Assembly: GCA_003223295.1 (NCBI GenBank) | Contig: QHYM01000129.1 | Coordinates: 1-63,072, forward strand | Direction: 5' to 3' | Source of the DNA: Acidobacteriota bacterium | Lineage (GTDB): Bacteria; Acidobacteriota; Terriglobia; Acidiferrales; UBA7541 | DNA: 63,072 bases | Part shown: piece after piece, positions 43,221 through 51,663 of the stretch | Layout of the letters: each line of letters begins with the position of its first letter | Numbering within the stretch: position 1 is the stretch's first letter | Notes under the pieces: model-generated | The model's input: the letters and a program-made list of their open reading frames with translations, nothing else | What the model was told of the DNA's origin: nothing | Databases searched by the model: none | Made by a program: the position numbers and the translations under genes

Positions 43221-43293
43221 TTCTTGCCCGTTGTCTCCGACTGGCATGTCTAAGCATGCAGGCAGCACCTCGGGCAGTGGTGAAGGCTAGAGT

Positions 43294-44799
43294 ATGACTG
43301 ATGTTCCGGGTCTGGAGGCTTGGTTTGTCACCGGCAGCCAGCACCTCTATGGGCAAGACGCGCTGAAATTGGTCGAACTGCACTCGGCGAGCATGGGTGC
43401 CGCACTGTCCGCGTCGTCCCGTATTCCTGTAAAGATCGTTACGAAACCAGTGGTAACAGACGGCGAGTCCATTGAGCGGCTCTGCCTGGATGCGAACAGT
43501 TCGCCGAATTGTGTAGGGCTGATCACCTGGATGCATACTTTTTCGCCTGCCCGCATGTGGATCGGCGGCCTCCGATCGCTCGCGAAGCCCTACCTCCACC
43601 TGCACACACAATTCAACGAAGAGCTGCCTTGGGCGACCATTGACATGGATTTCATGAACCTGAATCAGTCAGCTCATGGCGACAGGGAATTCGGGTTCAT
43701 TGCTTCCCGAATGCGTCTTTCGCGCAAGGTTGTCGTCGGTTCCTGGCGCGATGCAAATGTTCACTCGGAAATTGAGGCGTGGACGCGGGCGGCCTGCGCC
43801 TGGCATGACGCTCAGCAGTTGAAGATTGCTCGCCTCGGCGACAACATGCGCAACGTGGCAGTGACCGAAGGTGACAAAGTCGATGCGCAGATCAAACTGC
43901 GCTACTCCGTTAACGGATATGGCATCGGTGAGTTGATGGAACGCATGCACCAGGTAACCGAGGGGGAAGTCGAGAAGCTGACGGCTGAATATGATGAAAC
44001 ATACACCGTCGCGGAACCGCTGCGCCCTAATGGCTGCCAGCGAAAGGCGCTACAGGAGGCGGCAAGGATTGAGATTGGTTTGCGACACTTTCTCGCCGAT
44101 ACAGGGGCAAGGGCCTTTACGGATACATTTGAAGACCTGCACGGTCTGACGCAACTTCCAGGAATCGCCGTCCAGCGCCTGATGGCGGATGGATATGGGT
44201 TCGCCGCAGAGGGTGATTGGAAGACTGCCGCTCTTGTAAGAGCGATGAAAGTCATGAGTCACGGTTTGAAGGGCGGCACATCTTTCATGGAAGATTACAC
44301 CTATCACCTGAAAGACGGCGGCCAAGTTTTAGGCGCGCACATGCTGGAAATATGTCCCTCAATCACCGGCGACAAGCCTTCCGCCGAAATTCATCCTCTC
44401 TCCATCGGCGGCAAAGGGGACCCGGTCCGGCTCGTGTTTACCGCTTCTGTTGGGCGCGCCGTGAATGCTTCCATCATTGACATGGGCAACCGGTTTCGTC
44501 TTGTCGCGAATCAAGTGAGCCTGGTGCAACCTAGGGAACCTCTGCCTAAGCTACCGGTCGCCAGAGCCATCTGGACACCCGAGCCCAACCTCAAGACAGC
44601 AGCTACGGCGTGGATCCTTGCGGGAGGGTCGCATCACACAGGCCTCAGCCAGACTTTGACGATTGAACATCTTCGAGATTTCGCAGAGATCTCGGGAATG
44701 GAATGCTTGGTCATCGACCGTGATACCAAGATCACAAATTTCATCAATGAGCTGAAATGGAACGATGTCTATTATCATTTGGCGAGAGGAGTAAGCTGA
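43294..44799 (+). CDS. araA: L-arabinose isomerase
   Basis: AraA interconverts L-arabinose and L-ribulose, the first step of bacterial arabinose catabolism. The 501-residue length matches E. coli AraA. Family motifs include [34 protein letters not shown], the metal/active-site regions [12 protein letters not shown] and [11 protein letters not shown], the His in [11 protein letters not shown] and the second His pair in [14 protein letters not shown] lies seven bases before the ATG. It is the first gene of an arabinose-polysaccharide operon with GH127 directly after. araB and araD are not in the window. Confidence 0.97.
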   Translation: MTDVPGLEAWFVTGSQHLYGQDALKLVELHSASMGAALSASSRIPVKIVTKPVVTDGESIERLCLDANSSPNCVGLITWMHTFSPARMWIGGLRSLAKPYLHLHTQFNEELPWATIDMDFMNLNQSAHGDREFGFIASRMRLSRKVVVGSWRDANVHSEIEAWTRAACAWHDAQQLKIARLGDNMRNVAVTEGDKVDAQIKLRYSVNGYGIGELMERMHQVTEGEVEKLTAEYDETYTVAEPLRPNGCQRKALQEAARIEIGLRHFLADTGARAFTDTFEDLHGLTQLPGIAVQRLMADGYGFAAEGDWKTAALVRAMKVMSHGLKGGTSFMEDYTYHLKDGGQVLGAHMLEICPSITGDKPSAEIHPLSIGGKGDPVRLVFTASVGRAVNASIIDMGNRFRLVANQVSLVQPREPLPKLPVARAIWTPEPNLKTAATAWILAGGSHHTGLSQTLTIEHLRDFAEISGMECLVIDRDTKITNFINELKWNDVYYHLARGVS

Positions 44800-44881
44800 G
44801 CACCATTAGCTGAAAAGGATCGGGCATTGGTTTGATTCGCTCAGATTCTTACAAAGTCCATAGCGCCGCCGGGAGGTTGTT

Positions 44882-46957
44882 ATGACAAAGCGCCCTGAGA
44901 TTTCACGCCGGGAATTTGTGAGTTCCGCTGTTTCCGCCGCAACGGTGACCTCGTTACCGTTCGGGAAATTGGCAGGATTCTCCGGAAATAATCCGACGCC
45001 CCTCTCTACCGCTCCGAGTTCCGCCATGAGCAGTGAATGGAAGGATCAAGGTGTATTGAACCTTGCTAAGTCTCCTTACGCAAAGTTGCGAAACGTTCCG
45101 GTACACGCCGTCACCATCGCATCCGGGTTCTGGGGAGCGCGACGCCAGACCAACGTAGAGAAGAGCGTCCCGTCGATGGAAAAATTGCTCGAAGCCAATG
45201 GCCGTATGGATAATTTCCTGCGATTGGCAGGCAAGAGCAACGCTCCTCAGCGTGGACCGGTCTTTTCGGATTCCGATGTTTACAAATGGACGGAAGCGGC
45301 GGGCTTTGCCCTTCAGTCTGGTGACCGTCCTGATCTGCGCGCGAACACGGACAAACTCATCAACGAAATCGTCGCCGTCCAAGAGCCCAGCGGATATCTG
45401 AACACTTATTACGTGGGAGATCGTGCCAAGGACCGCATGACACCCGAAGTTCAACGATGGGGCCACGAGTTGTACAACATGGGCCATTTTCTACAGGGTG
45501 CCATTGCCTATTACCGCGCCACAGGCGATCGCGCTCTGATGGACGCCGGGATTCACTTTGTCGATGGTTTTCTGCTTCCCAACTTTGGTCCTGGACCGGA
45601 GAAAAAACCGATCTTTTCTGGCCATCCCGAAATCGAACTCGCGCTTATTGAACTTTATCGAACAACTGGGGATAAGCGTCACCTCGAACTGGCCGGTTAT
45701 ATTCTTCAGGGCGATGAACGAATCAAAGTGCCGCGCCATGGGTACGTGTACCACTTTTGTGGAATACCGTTCACTTCTCGCACGCACCTTGAGGGACATG
45801 CCGTGCGTGCGATGTACGCATGCTGTGGCGCAACGGACTACTATCTCGAAACCGGCGATCAAGCGTACTGGAAAACGCTCAACACGCTTTGGGATGACCT
45901 AGTGAACCACCAAATGTACGTGACGGGCGGAGTTGGCGCGCGCAGCGATGGTGAAGCTTTTGGCGATGCGTATGAACTCCCGAACTTCACGGCCTACGGC
46001 GAGAGTTGCGCAGCCATAGGAAACATGATGTGGAACTGGCGCATGCTCGCGGCAACCGGAGAGGCAAAATATACCGATGTCATCGAGCGCGCCCTATACA
46101 ACGGGATCAACTCGGGAATGTCCCTGGATGGAACGCTCTATTGCTACCGAAATCCCCTGGCGTTCGATCCTTCGAGCGGTGATCATATCCGTAATCCCTG
46201 GTACGACGTAACCTGCTGCCCGCCGAACCTCGAACGTACGTTCGCTTCGTTACCTGGGTATTTCTACAGCACCAGCACTGACGGCCTTTACCTGCATCTG
46301 TACGACAATTCTCTGCTCGATTGGCACCTTGAAGACGGAACCAGGCTGAAAGTGCTGCAGAAGACGAACTACCCTTGGGGCGATACGGCAAGTATCACAG
46401 TCACGCCAGAAAAACCGTCGGAATTTGCTTTTTATCTGCGGATTCCGGGATGGTCCGACCGTACGCAGGTGACCGTCAATGGCAAAGCGATTTCTGGAGT
46501 CACAGCAGGCCAGTATCTTGCGCTGAGGCGGCGCTGGTTGCCGGGTGATGTCGTCAGTGTGAAATTCGATCTGACAACGCACGTGGTCGAGGCGAACCCA
46601 CGCGTCGTGGACGATTACGGCCGCGTGGCAATGCAGCGCGGACCGCTCGTTTACTGCTTGGAACAGCTTGATCAGCCGGAGGGGATAGCCCTCGCAGACG
46701 TGCGAATGAATGTGAGTCAAAAGCCTTCGTCGCAATTTCACGAAGAGTTCCGTGGCGACCTGCTGGGAGGTGTCGTCGTACTGAATTGCGTTGGCGCCGT
46801 CAACGACGATTCCAGGTCGCGCTCTGGGCTTTACTTCCGTTACAACCGGGAAACCTCCAAGAACCTTGCGGCCAAGCTAACGTTGATCCCCTACTATGCG
46901 TGGGCTAATCGTGCTGGTACACCCATGCAGGTCTGGACGCCGGTTGTAAACGGGTGA
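44882..46957 (+). CDS. GH127 beta-L-arabinofuranosidase, Tat-exported
   Basis: A 691-residue glycoside hydrolase of family 127 (HypBA1-type). It cleaves beta-L-arabinofuranosyl linkages as in hydroxyproline-linked arabinan. Catalytic and zinc residues are visible with the HypBA1 spacing: acid/base Glu E358 (GEAFG), Zn ligands E374 and C376 (GESC), and C445/C446 in CCPPNLE, one being the nucleophile. The N-terminus has a twin-arginine signal (SRREFVSSAVSAATV). It has a strong GGGAGG ribosome site. It lies 82 bases after araA and 3 bases before the GH51 remnant, in one operon. It supplies arabinose to AraA. Confidence 0.95.
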   Translation: MTKRPEISRREFVSSAVSAATVTSLPFGKLAGFSGNNPTPLSTAPSSAMSSEWKDQGVLNLAKSPYAKLRNVPVHAVTIASGFWGARRQTNVEKSVPSMEKLLEANGRMDNFLRLAGKSNAPQRGPVFSDSDVYKWTEAAGFALQSGDRPDLRANTDKLINEIVAVQEPSGYLNTYYVGDRAKDRMTPEVQRWGHELYNMGHFLQGAIAYYRATGDRALMDAGIHFVDGFLLPNFGPGPEKKPIFSGHPEIELALIELYRTTGDKRHLELAGYILQGDERIKVPRHGYVYHFCGIPFTSRTHLEGHAVRAMYACCGATDYYLETGDQAYWKTLNTLWDDLVNHQMYVTGGVGARSDGEAFGDAYELPNFTAYGESCAAIGNMMWNWRMLAATGEAKYTDVIERALYNGINSGMSLDGTLYCYRNPLAFDPSSGDHIRNPWYDVTCCPPNLERTFASLPGYFYSTSTDGLYLHLYDNSLLDWHLEDGTRLKVLQKTNYPWGDTASITVTPEKPSEFAFYLRIPGWSDRTQVTVNGKAISGVTAGQYLALRRRWLPGDVVSVKFDLTTHVVEANPRVVDDYGRVAMQRGPLVYCLEQLDQPEGIALADVRMNVSQKPSSQFHEEFRGDLLGGVVVLNCVGAVNDDSRSRSGLYFRYNRETSKNLAAKLTLIPYYAWANRAGTPMQVWTPVVNG

Positions 46958-46960
46958 CAG

Positions 46961-47613
46961 ATGGCCATGGTTCCCATCACAAGGCGCCGCTTCATGCAGC
47001 AGGCCACGACCGCAAGCACTGGCTGCTTCGGGAATCTCATCCTGGGTCAGTCCTTATTGGCCCAGGCACCGGCATCGAGCGCAACACGCGTGTATGTCGA
47101 TGCTCGGCGCGCTCTGACACCTCTGGACCGGAATCTCTTCGGATCCTTCCTTGAACATCTTGGCCGCGCCATTTATGGAGGCATCTACGATCCCACGTCA
47201 AAACTCTCTGATGCGAACGGCTTTCGCAAAGACGTCCTGGAAGAAGTAAAACATTTGGGCGTGCCGATTATTCGGTATCCGGGGGCAACTTTGTCTCCGG
47301 CTACCACTGGCTGGATGGGTGTTGGACCAAAGAAAGATCGTCCGCGCGTGCAGAGTCGAAAAAGATCACTGTGTTTGTGCTCAATCGCGACCTCTCGAAA
47401 GCGAGGGAGGTGGAACTACTATAGGGAGACAATGCTCCATCCCGCGTCATCGATTCCATAATCCTCACGGAGGATGATTTGCAAGCATTCAATAGCTTCG
47501 AAGCACCGCAGCGAGTGATGCCCCGACCATTCGAAAAACCTTCGACGGCGGGTATGCGGACACGATTTGAAGTGCCACCCCGTTCGTACTCTGTAATCCA
47601 GTGGTCGCTCTGA
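46961..47613 (+). pseudogene. GH51 alpha-L-arabinofuranosidase remnant, internally deleted
   Basis: The N-terminus is intact: a Tat signal (ITRRRFMQQATTAS), then LFGSFLEHLGRAIYGGIYDP and FRKDVLEEVKHLGVPIIRYP of GH51. Two compensating 1-base shifts (a G-run at 47281 and a GGG at 47317) surround GGNFVSGYHWLDG, and KKDRP restores the frame. The sequence then jumps to the C-terminal domain (KKITVFVLNRDLSKAREVEL, then IILTEDDLQAFNSFEAPQRV and a Pro-rich end reaching SYSVIQW), in a different frame. The catalytic barrel between, including both Glu residues, is missing. An in-frame TAG at 47421-47423 interrupts the end. No active enzyme can be made. Confidence 0.85.
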
Positions 47614-47659
47614 TGGTCGGTCTCATGGACGTTGCAGCCCCAGAGAAAACAGACTGGCA

Positions 47660-49417
47660 GTGGATATTGAATCAGTGAGATTGAGGACAATCATTCCCTT
47701 CAGGTTAGTTTCTAAGGGCATCGCGCCTCAGGTTCTTTCCACGTCCTTTTTGATCATTGCGTTGTTCCTCACGGGTCGAGCAGCGTGTCAATTACGGCCA
47801 ACCCCTGAGAAGGTAACCGTTCGTGTGTTCGCGGATCAGAAGGAAGGAACGCTCGCACCAATCTGGAATTATTTTGGTTATGACGAACCAAACTATACTT
47901 ATGCCCTAAACGGACAAAAACTTCTCCGCGAACTGGAAACTCTAAGCCCTGGGCCGGTGTACATTCGCACTCATAATTTGCTGACCTCTGGAGATGGCTC
48001 CGCATCGCTCAAATGGGGCTCGACAAATGTTTTCACCGAGGACGCAGCGGGGAACGCCATCTATGATTGGACAATTCTCGACCACATTTTTGACATTTTT
48101 TATCGAACGCGCGTCAAGCCACTGGTAGAGATTGGCTTCATGCCGAAAGCGCTATCGACGCACCCTGATCCATACCGTCATAACTTTCCAGAAGGATCGA
48201 TTTACACCGGCTGGGCATATCCGCCGAAGGATTATCAGAAGTGGTCCAATCTCGTTTTTCAATTTGTGGATCATCTCAAGGCTCGCTATGGCGACGCCGA
48301 GGTAAGCACCTGGCTGTGGGAGGTCTGGAACGAACCGGACATCGAGTACTGGAAGGGCACGCCTGAAGAGTTTTTCAAGCTCTATGACTTTAGTGTTGAC
48401 GCAATTCTGCGGGCCCTGCCGCAAGCGCGCATTGGTGGACCCGACAGCACGGGGCCGGCCAACCCCAAGGCAGCGGAATTCTTACGAATGTTTCTCGAGC
48501 ACTGCGCGCACCAGAAGAACCACGTGACGGGCAAGATTGGCTCCCGGCTGGATTTCATCAGCTTTCATCCCAAAGGATCCCCCAAGTGGAAGGGGGATCA
48601 TGTGCAGATGGGCATCAACCGGCAGCTTGCATCCATCCAGGAGGGCTTCAAAATCGTTTCTTCTTTCACGGAATGGCGCCACACTCCTATCATCCTCGGA
48701 GAATCGGATCCGGAAGGATGCGCGGCGTGCTCCGCGCGTAACAATCCTCAGAACTCTTACCGCAATGGACCGCTGTACGCCGCTTACGAGGCGGAGACTC
48801 TCAATCACACGCTTGCCCTGGCCCGCCTTGAGCACGCCAATCTCCTTGGCGCCGTAACTTGGGCGTTCGAATTCGAGGAGCAGCCCTACTTTGAGGGATT
48901 TCGTGAGCTGGCCACGAATGGACTGGACAAGCCCGTTTTGAATGCCTTTCGAATGTTTGGGCTACTGGCCGACGAGCGAGTACAAGTGACGTCGTCAGGC
49001 GCGCTGTCGACCGAAGACGTTGCGCGCGACGGAGTACGTGGTCGTTCCGAGATTAATGCGATCGCCACACGAAGAGAACACGAAATGGAGGTTTTGCTCT
49101 GGAATTACCACGATGATGATTTTCCTGCCGACGTTTCTCCGATCGACTTGATCATTAGTGGTTTGCCCGCAACCGCTCGCCAGGGACTGCTCGAGCATCT
49201 TCGCGTCGATTCCGATCACAGCAATTCATTCGCACTTTGGAATCGGATGGGGTCGCCCCAACCGCCTTCTGCTGAGCAATACGAAAAACTGCAATCCGCA
49301 GGACAACTGCAGCTTCTTGATTCGCCGGTGTGGATACCGATAGAACATGGCCATGCCCATTTGAATTTCCCGATGCCCCGGCAGGCCGTTTCGCTTGTGC
49401 GCATCCAGTGGCAATGA
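47660..49417 (+). CDS. GH39 family glycoside hydrolase, beta-xylosidase-like
   Basis: A 585-residue GH39 enzyme; most members are beta-xylosidases or alpha-L-iduronidases. The acid/base Glu is E225 in WLWEVWNEPD. The nucleophile Glu is E348 in IILGESDPEG. Other family blocks are IWNYFGYDEPNYTYA, ARIGGPDSTGPA and DFISFHPKG. The C-terminal beta-sandwich follows from about 470. An N-terminal hydrophobic stretch (STSFLIIALFLTGRAACQ) is an export signal. The GTG start at 47660 is the longest choice and lacks a good ribosome site; a GTG at 47675 is possible. It follows the GH51 remnant by 46 bases and ends the operon. Confidence 0.9.
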   Translation: MDIESVRLRTIIPFRLVSKGIAPQVLSTSFLIIALFLTGRAACQLRPTPEKVTVRVFADQKEGTLAPIWNYFGYDEPNYTYALNGQKLLRELETLSPGPVYIRTHNLLTSGDGSASLKWGSTNVFTEDAAGNAIYDWTILDHIFDIFYRTRVKPLVEIGFMPKALSTHPDPYRHNFPEGSIYTGWAYPPKDYQKWSNLVFQFVDHLKARYGDAEVSTWLWEVWNEPDIEYWKGTPEEFFKLYDFSVDAILRALPQARIGGPDSTGPANPKAAEFLRMFLEHCAHQKNHVTGKIGSRLDFISFHPKGSPKWKGDHVQMGINRQLASIQEGFKIVSSFTEWRHTPIILGESDPEGCAACSARNNPQNSYRNGPLYAAYEAETLNHTLALARLEHANLLGAVTWAFEFEEQPYFEGFRELATNGLDKPVLNAFRMFGLLADERVQVTSSGALSTEDVARDGVRGRSEINAIATRREHEMEVLLWNYHDDDFPADVSPIDLIISGLPATARQGLLEHLRVDSDHSNSFALWNRMGSPQPPSAEQYEKLQSAGQLQLLDSPVWIPIEHGHAHLNFPMPRQAVSLVRIQWQ

Positions 49418-49489
49418 GTCGGTTCAGGCGCAGTACTCTCTTGTGCGTTTTCGATTGCGAAGGTTTTATTTTCAACTCTGCTTAAGTCC

Positions 49490-51289
49490 TTACCGTTTCT
49501 TTTCCTGTTTTCCTTCTTTAATTGTCAGGATTTGGTTCGTGGAGACATTCTCAAGCTTCTCAGTAACGCCGCCAGGCCATCGGACTTCGATGATGTCCGC
49601 TTTGCTGGCTCCGGCTAGTCCGAAGTGCAACCGAAAATCACTCTGAGAAATATAGCCGCCCCCGCTTCTGACTTCCTGCGTCTGCTGGTGCCCGTTTGCG
49701 CGAACGGTCACACGTGTGCCAATTGCATCGCGATTTGACCGTGTTCCGATGAGCTTCAAGAGCAGCCAGTTTTGATGCGTCCCGTAATTTTTCAGCAAGC
49801 TTGGCGGGTCGTGGCTGTTGTTGACCAGGATTTCGACGGCCCCGTCATTGTCGAAATCTGATGCGGCTGATCCGTGGCTGTTGAAGAGCGCCGTGATCCC
49901 TTTCCCCGCACTTTGCGAGACATCCTTGAACCGCCCATTTCCTTGGTTCCAATAGAGCACCTTCCTCTCTCGAAAGCTCGTGCTGAAGCCCCTTCCATCA
50001 ACCTCCGGGTAAACGTGCCCGTTCGCAAGAAAAATGTCCGGCCATCCGTCGTTGTCGATGTCGACGAACAGTGCTCCCCACCCCAGGAACTGGGTGTTGG
50101 ATCCGAGCCCTGCCTGCTCGGTGGCATCCGTAAAGGTTCCATCTCGGTTATTACGATAAAGTGTCGCGGTGTCGTCGGAGAAATTCGTCTTGATGATGTC
50201 CAGCCAGCCGTCCCCATCGTAATCGACGGCATGTGCTCCCATCCCCGCTTGTTCGCGCCCGTCGCCGTTGAACGCCACTCCCGCTTCCGCGCCCATTTCC
50301 TTAAATGTGCCGTCCTGATTGTTATGAAACAGCAGGCTCGGCGTGGAATCACAAGACACAAAAATATCTGGCCATCCATCATTGTCGAAATCCCCGGTCA
50401 GGGCTGTGAAACAATAATAGGCATCCGTTTTTGCCACTCCCGATTTGTTGCTTACATCCGTGAAAATGCCGTTCCCATTGTTGTGGAACAGTTCACTGTG
50501 CGTTCCTTTCAGCCCCCGGGGCCCGCACATGACGGGAATCCCCTTCCAAATGCAATTGTTGCTGCTGCCCGGCACTGGTGTATTTGCGAGATCGAGGTCC
50601 ACGTACTGAGAGACAAACAGGTCCACTTTTCCGTCCCGATCGTAGTCCACAAAAGCGCAACCTGTTTCCCATCGCGCGTCGTCATGCCAAAGTCCCGCTT
50701 TCTTGGTTACATCCGTGAAGGTCCCGTCGCCGTTGTTGTGCAAGAGGACGCTGTGTCCCCAGAACGTCACGTACAAATCAGTCCAGCCGTCATTGTCATA
50801 GTCGCCCGCGCAAACGCCCTGGCCCCAACCCGTCAGCCCCAATCCCGCTTTGCTGGTGACATCGGTGAAAGTCCCGTCATGGTTGTTGTGAAACAAATGA
50901 CTGGTGGGCTCCTGGCCTTTTGGAAACCCTTCGAGCGTGGTTCCATTCACCAGAAAAATGTCCGGCCACCCATCGTTGTCATAGTCAATGAAGGCGGCGC
51001 CGCTTCCCGTCGTCTCTACAATGTACTTCTTTGCTTTTTCTCCCCCATCTTCCGTCTTTGCCGTCAATCCAGCACGCGCTGCAACATCAATAAAATCCAC
51101 TCGCGGCGCCGAGGCATTTGCGGCTGCTCGGCCGCTCGCGCCAGGCTTCTGCTGGCCTGAAACGGAGATACCAACTACGATCACACTCAGGGCTCCCGCA
51201 AGAATCGGAACCATCGCCGCGCAAGCGAATTGGCCAGTTCCTGCAGGTAACCTCGGCGACCTACGTTGGTCATCCCTCAATTCTTTCAT
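49490..51289 (-). CDS. CRTAC1-family FG-GAP/VCBS protein with ASPIC/UnbV domain
   Basis: A 599-residue exported protein. A membrane segment (MVPILAGALSVIVVGISV) precedes a propeller made of nine or so FG-GAP/VCBS repeats with calcium-type motifs such as DYDNDGWPDIFLVNG, VDYDRDGKVDLFVSQ and DFDNDGAVEILVNN. The C-terminus is an ASPIC/UnbV domain (about 500-599, with HFGLAGASKADIIEVRWPGG). Acidobacteria often encode these beside TonB receptors and TPR proteins for polymer uptake. The gene is divergent to the TonB receptor across a 374-base control region. Its role is probably surface carbohydrate binding or assembly. Confidence 0.88.
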   Translation of the reverse strand: MKELRDDQRRSPRLPAGTGQFACAAMVPILAGALSVIVVGISVSGQQKPGASGRAAANASAPRVDFIDVAARAGLTAKTEDGGEKAKKYIVETTGSGAAFIDYDNDGWPDIFLVNGTTLEGFPKGQEPTSHLFHNNHDGTFTDVTSKAGLGLTGWGQGVCAGDYDNDGWTDLYVTFWGHSVLLHNNGDGTFTDVTKKAGLWHDDARWETGCAFVDYDRDGKVDLFVSQYVDLDLANTPVPGSSNNCIWKGIPVMCGPRGLKGTHSELFHNNGNGIFTDVSNKSGVAKTDAYYCFTALTGDFDNDGWPDIFVSCDSTPSLLFHNNQDGTFKEMGAEAGVAFNGDGREQAGMGAHAVDYDGDGWLDIIKTNFSDDTATLYRNNRDGTFTDATEQAGLGSNTQFLGWGALFVDIDNDGWPDIFLANGHVYPEVDGRGFSTSFRERKVLYWNQGNGRFKDVSQSAGKGITALFNSHGSAASDFDNDGAVEILVNNSHDPPSLLKNYGTHQNWLLLKLIGTRSNRDAIGTRVTVRANGHQQTQEVRSGGGYISQSDFRLHFGLAGASKADIIEVRWPGGVTEKLENVSTNQILTIKEGKQEKKR

Positions 51290-51474
51290 CTCCTTGAGGT
51301 TACAGAATCCTGCTCCATCGGAGTCGCCCGAACTCGCGCCGTCAGAGTATGTTTCTTCACGAGATCAATCAAACGAAGCCTTGCCTCTGTGCGCCTAAGC
51401 AAGGCGCGCTCCTTCTGGCGTTCCTCGCTATTTGGCTGGCCCCATACCCCATGATTCGAATCCGTCAAATTCGC

Positions 51475-51503
51475 TTGACAGCATCTAGTCTGAATGTTAT
51501 ATC
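51475..51503 (+). promoter_or_regulatory. Candidate sigma-70 promoter of TonB receptor gene
   Basis: TTGACA (51475-51480) and TATATC (51498-51503) with a 17-base spacer. The expected transcription start is near 51510, just before the operator at 51512, as at araA. Confidence 0.6.
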
Positions 51504-51511
51504 CATCGCAT

Positions 51512-51525
51512 TGCAAGCGTTTGCG
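51512..51525. promoter_or_regulatory. LacI-type operator, TonB receptor promoter
   Basis: TGCAAGCGTTTGCG, one mismatch from the consensus. It overlaps the predicted transcription start. Confidence 0.65.
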
Positions 51526-51589
51526 GTTTGGGGTGTTCGCATTGAATCAGAATAGAGATGGCCGTAAAGGCCTGTTTTTGGCCTTTGAA

Positions 51590-51603
51590 TGCAAGCGTTT
51601 GCA
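51590..51603. promoter_or_regulatory. Second LacI-type operator before TonB receptor gene
   Basis: TGCAAGCGTTTGCA, an exact match to the consensus, 78 bases downstream of the first operator and 61 bases before the receptor start. The 78-80-base operator spacing repeats that at araA (80 bases). Confidence 0.7.
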
Positions 51604-51663
51604 GTCATCACTCCGCATTCGCCCCCCTTCGCATCCTTCAGGAGATATCACGCAGGAGGTATC

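Larger units (their letters stand above)
42975..43293. other. Control region upstream of araA
   Basis: This is 319 bases with no gene. It contains a TTGACA promoter candidate and two LacI-type operators, listed separately. No other structure is evident. Confidence 0.5.
51290..51663. other. Control region between CRTAC1-type and TonB receptor genes
   Basis: This is 374 bases. It contains a TTGACA promoter for the TonB receptor and two LacI-type operators, listed separately. The left part presumably holds the promoter of the divergent CRTAC1-type gene, which I cannot place. Confidence 0.5.
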
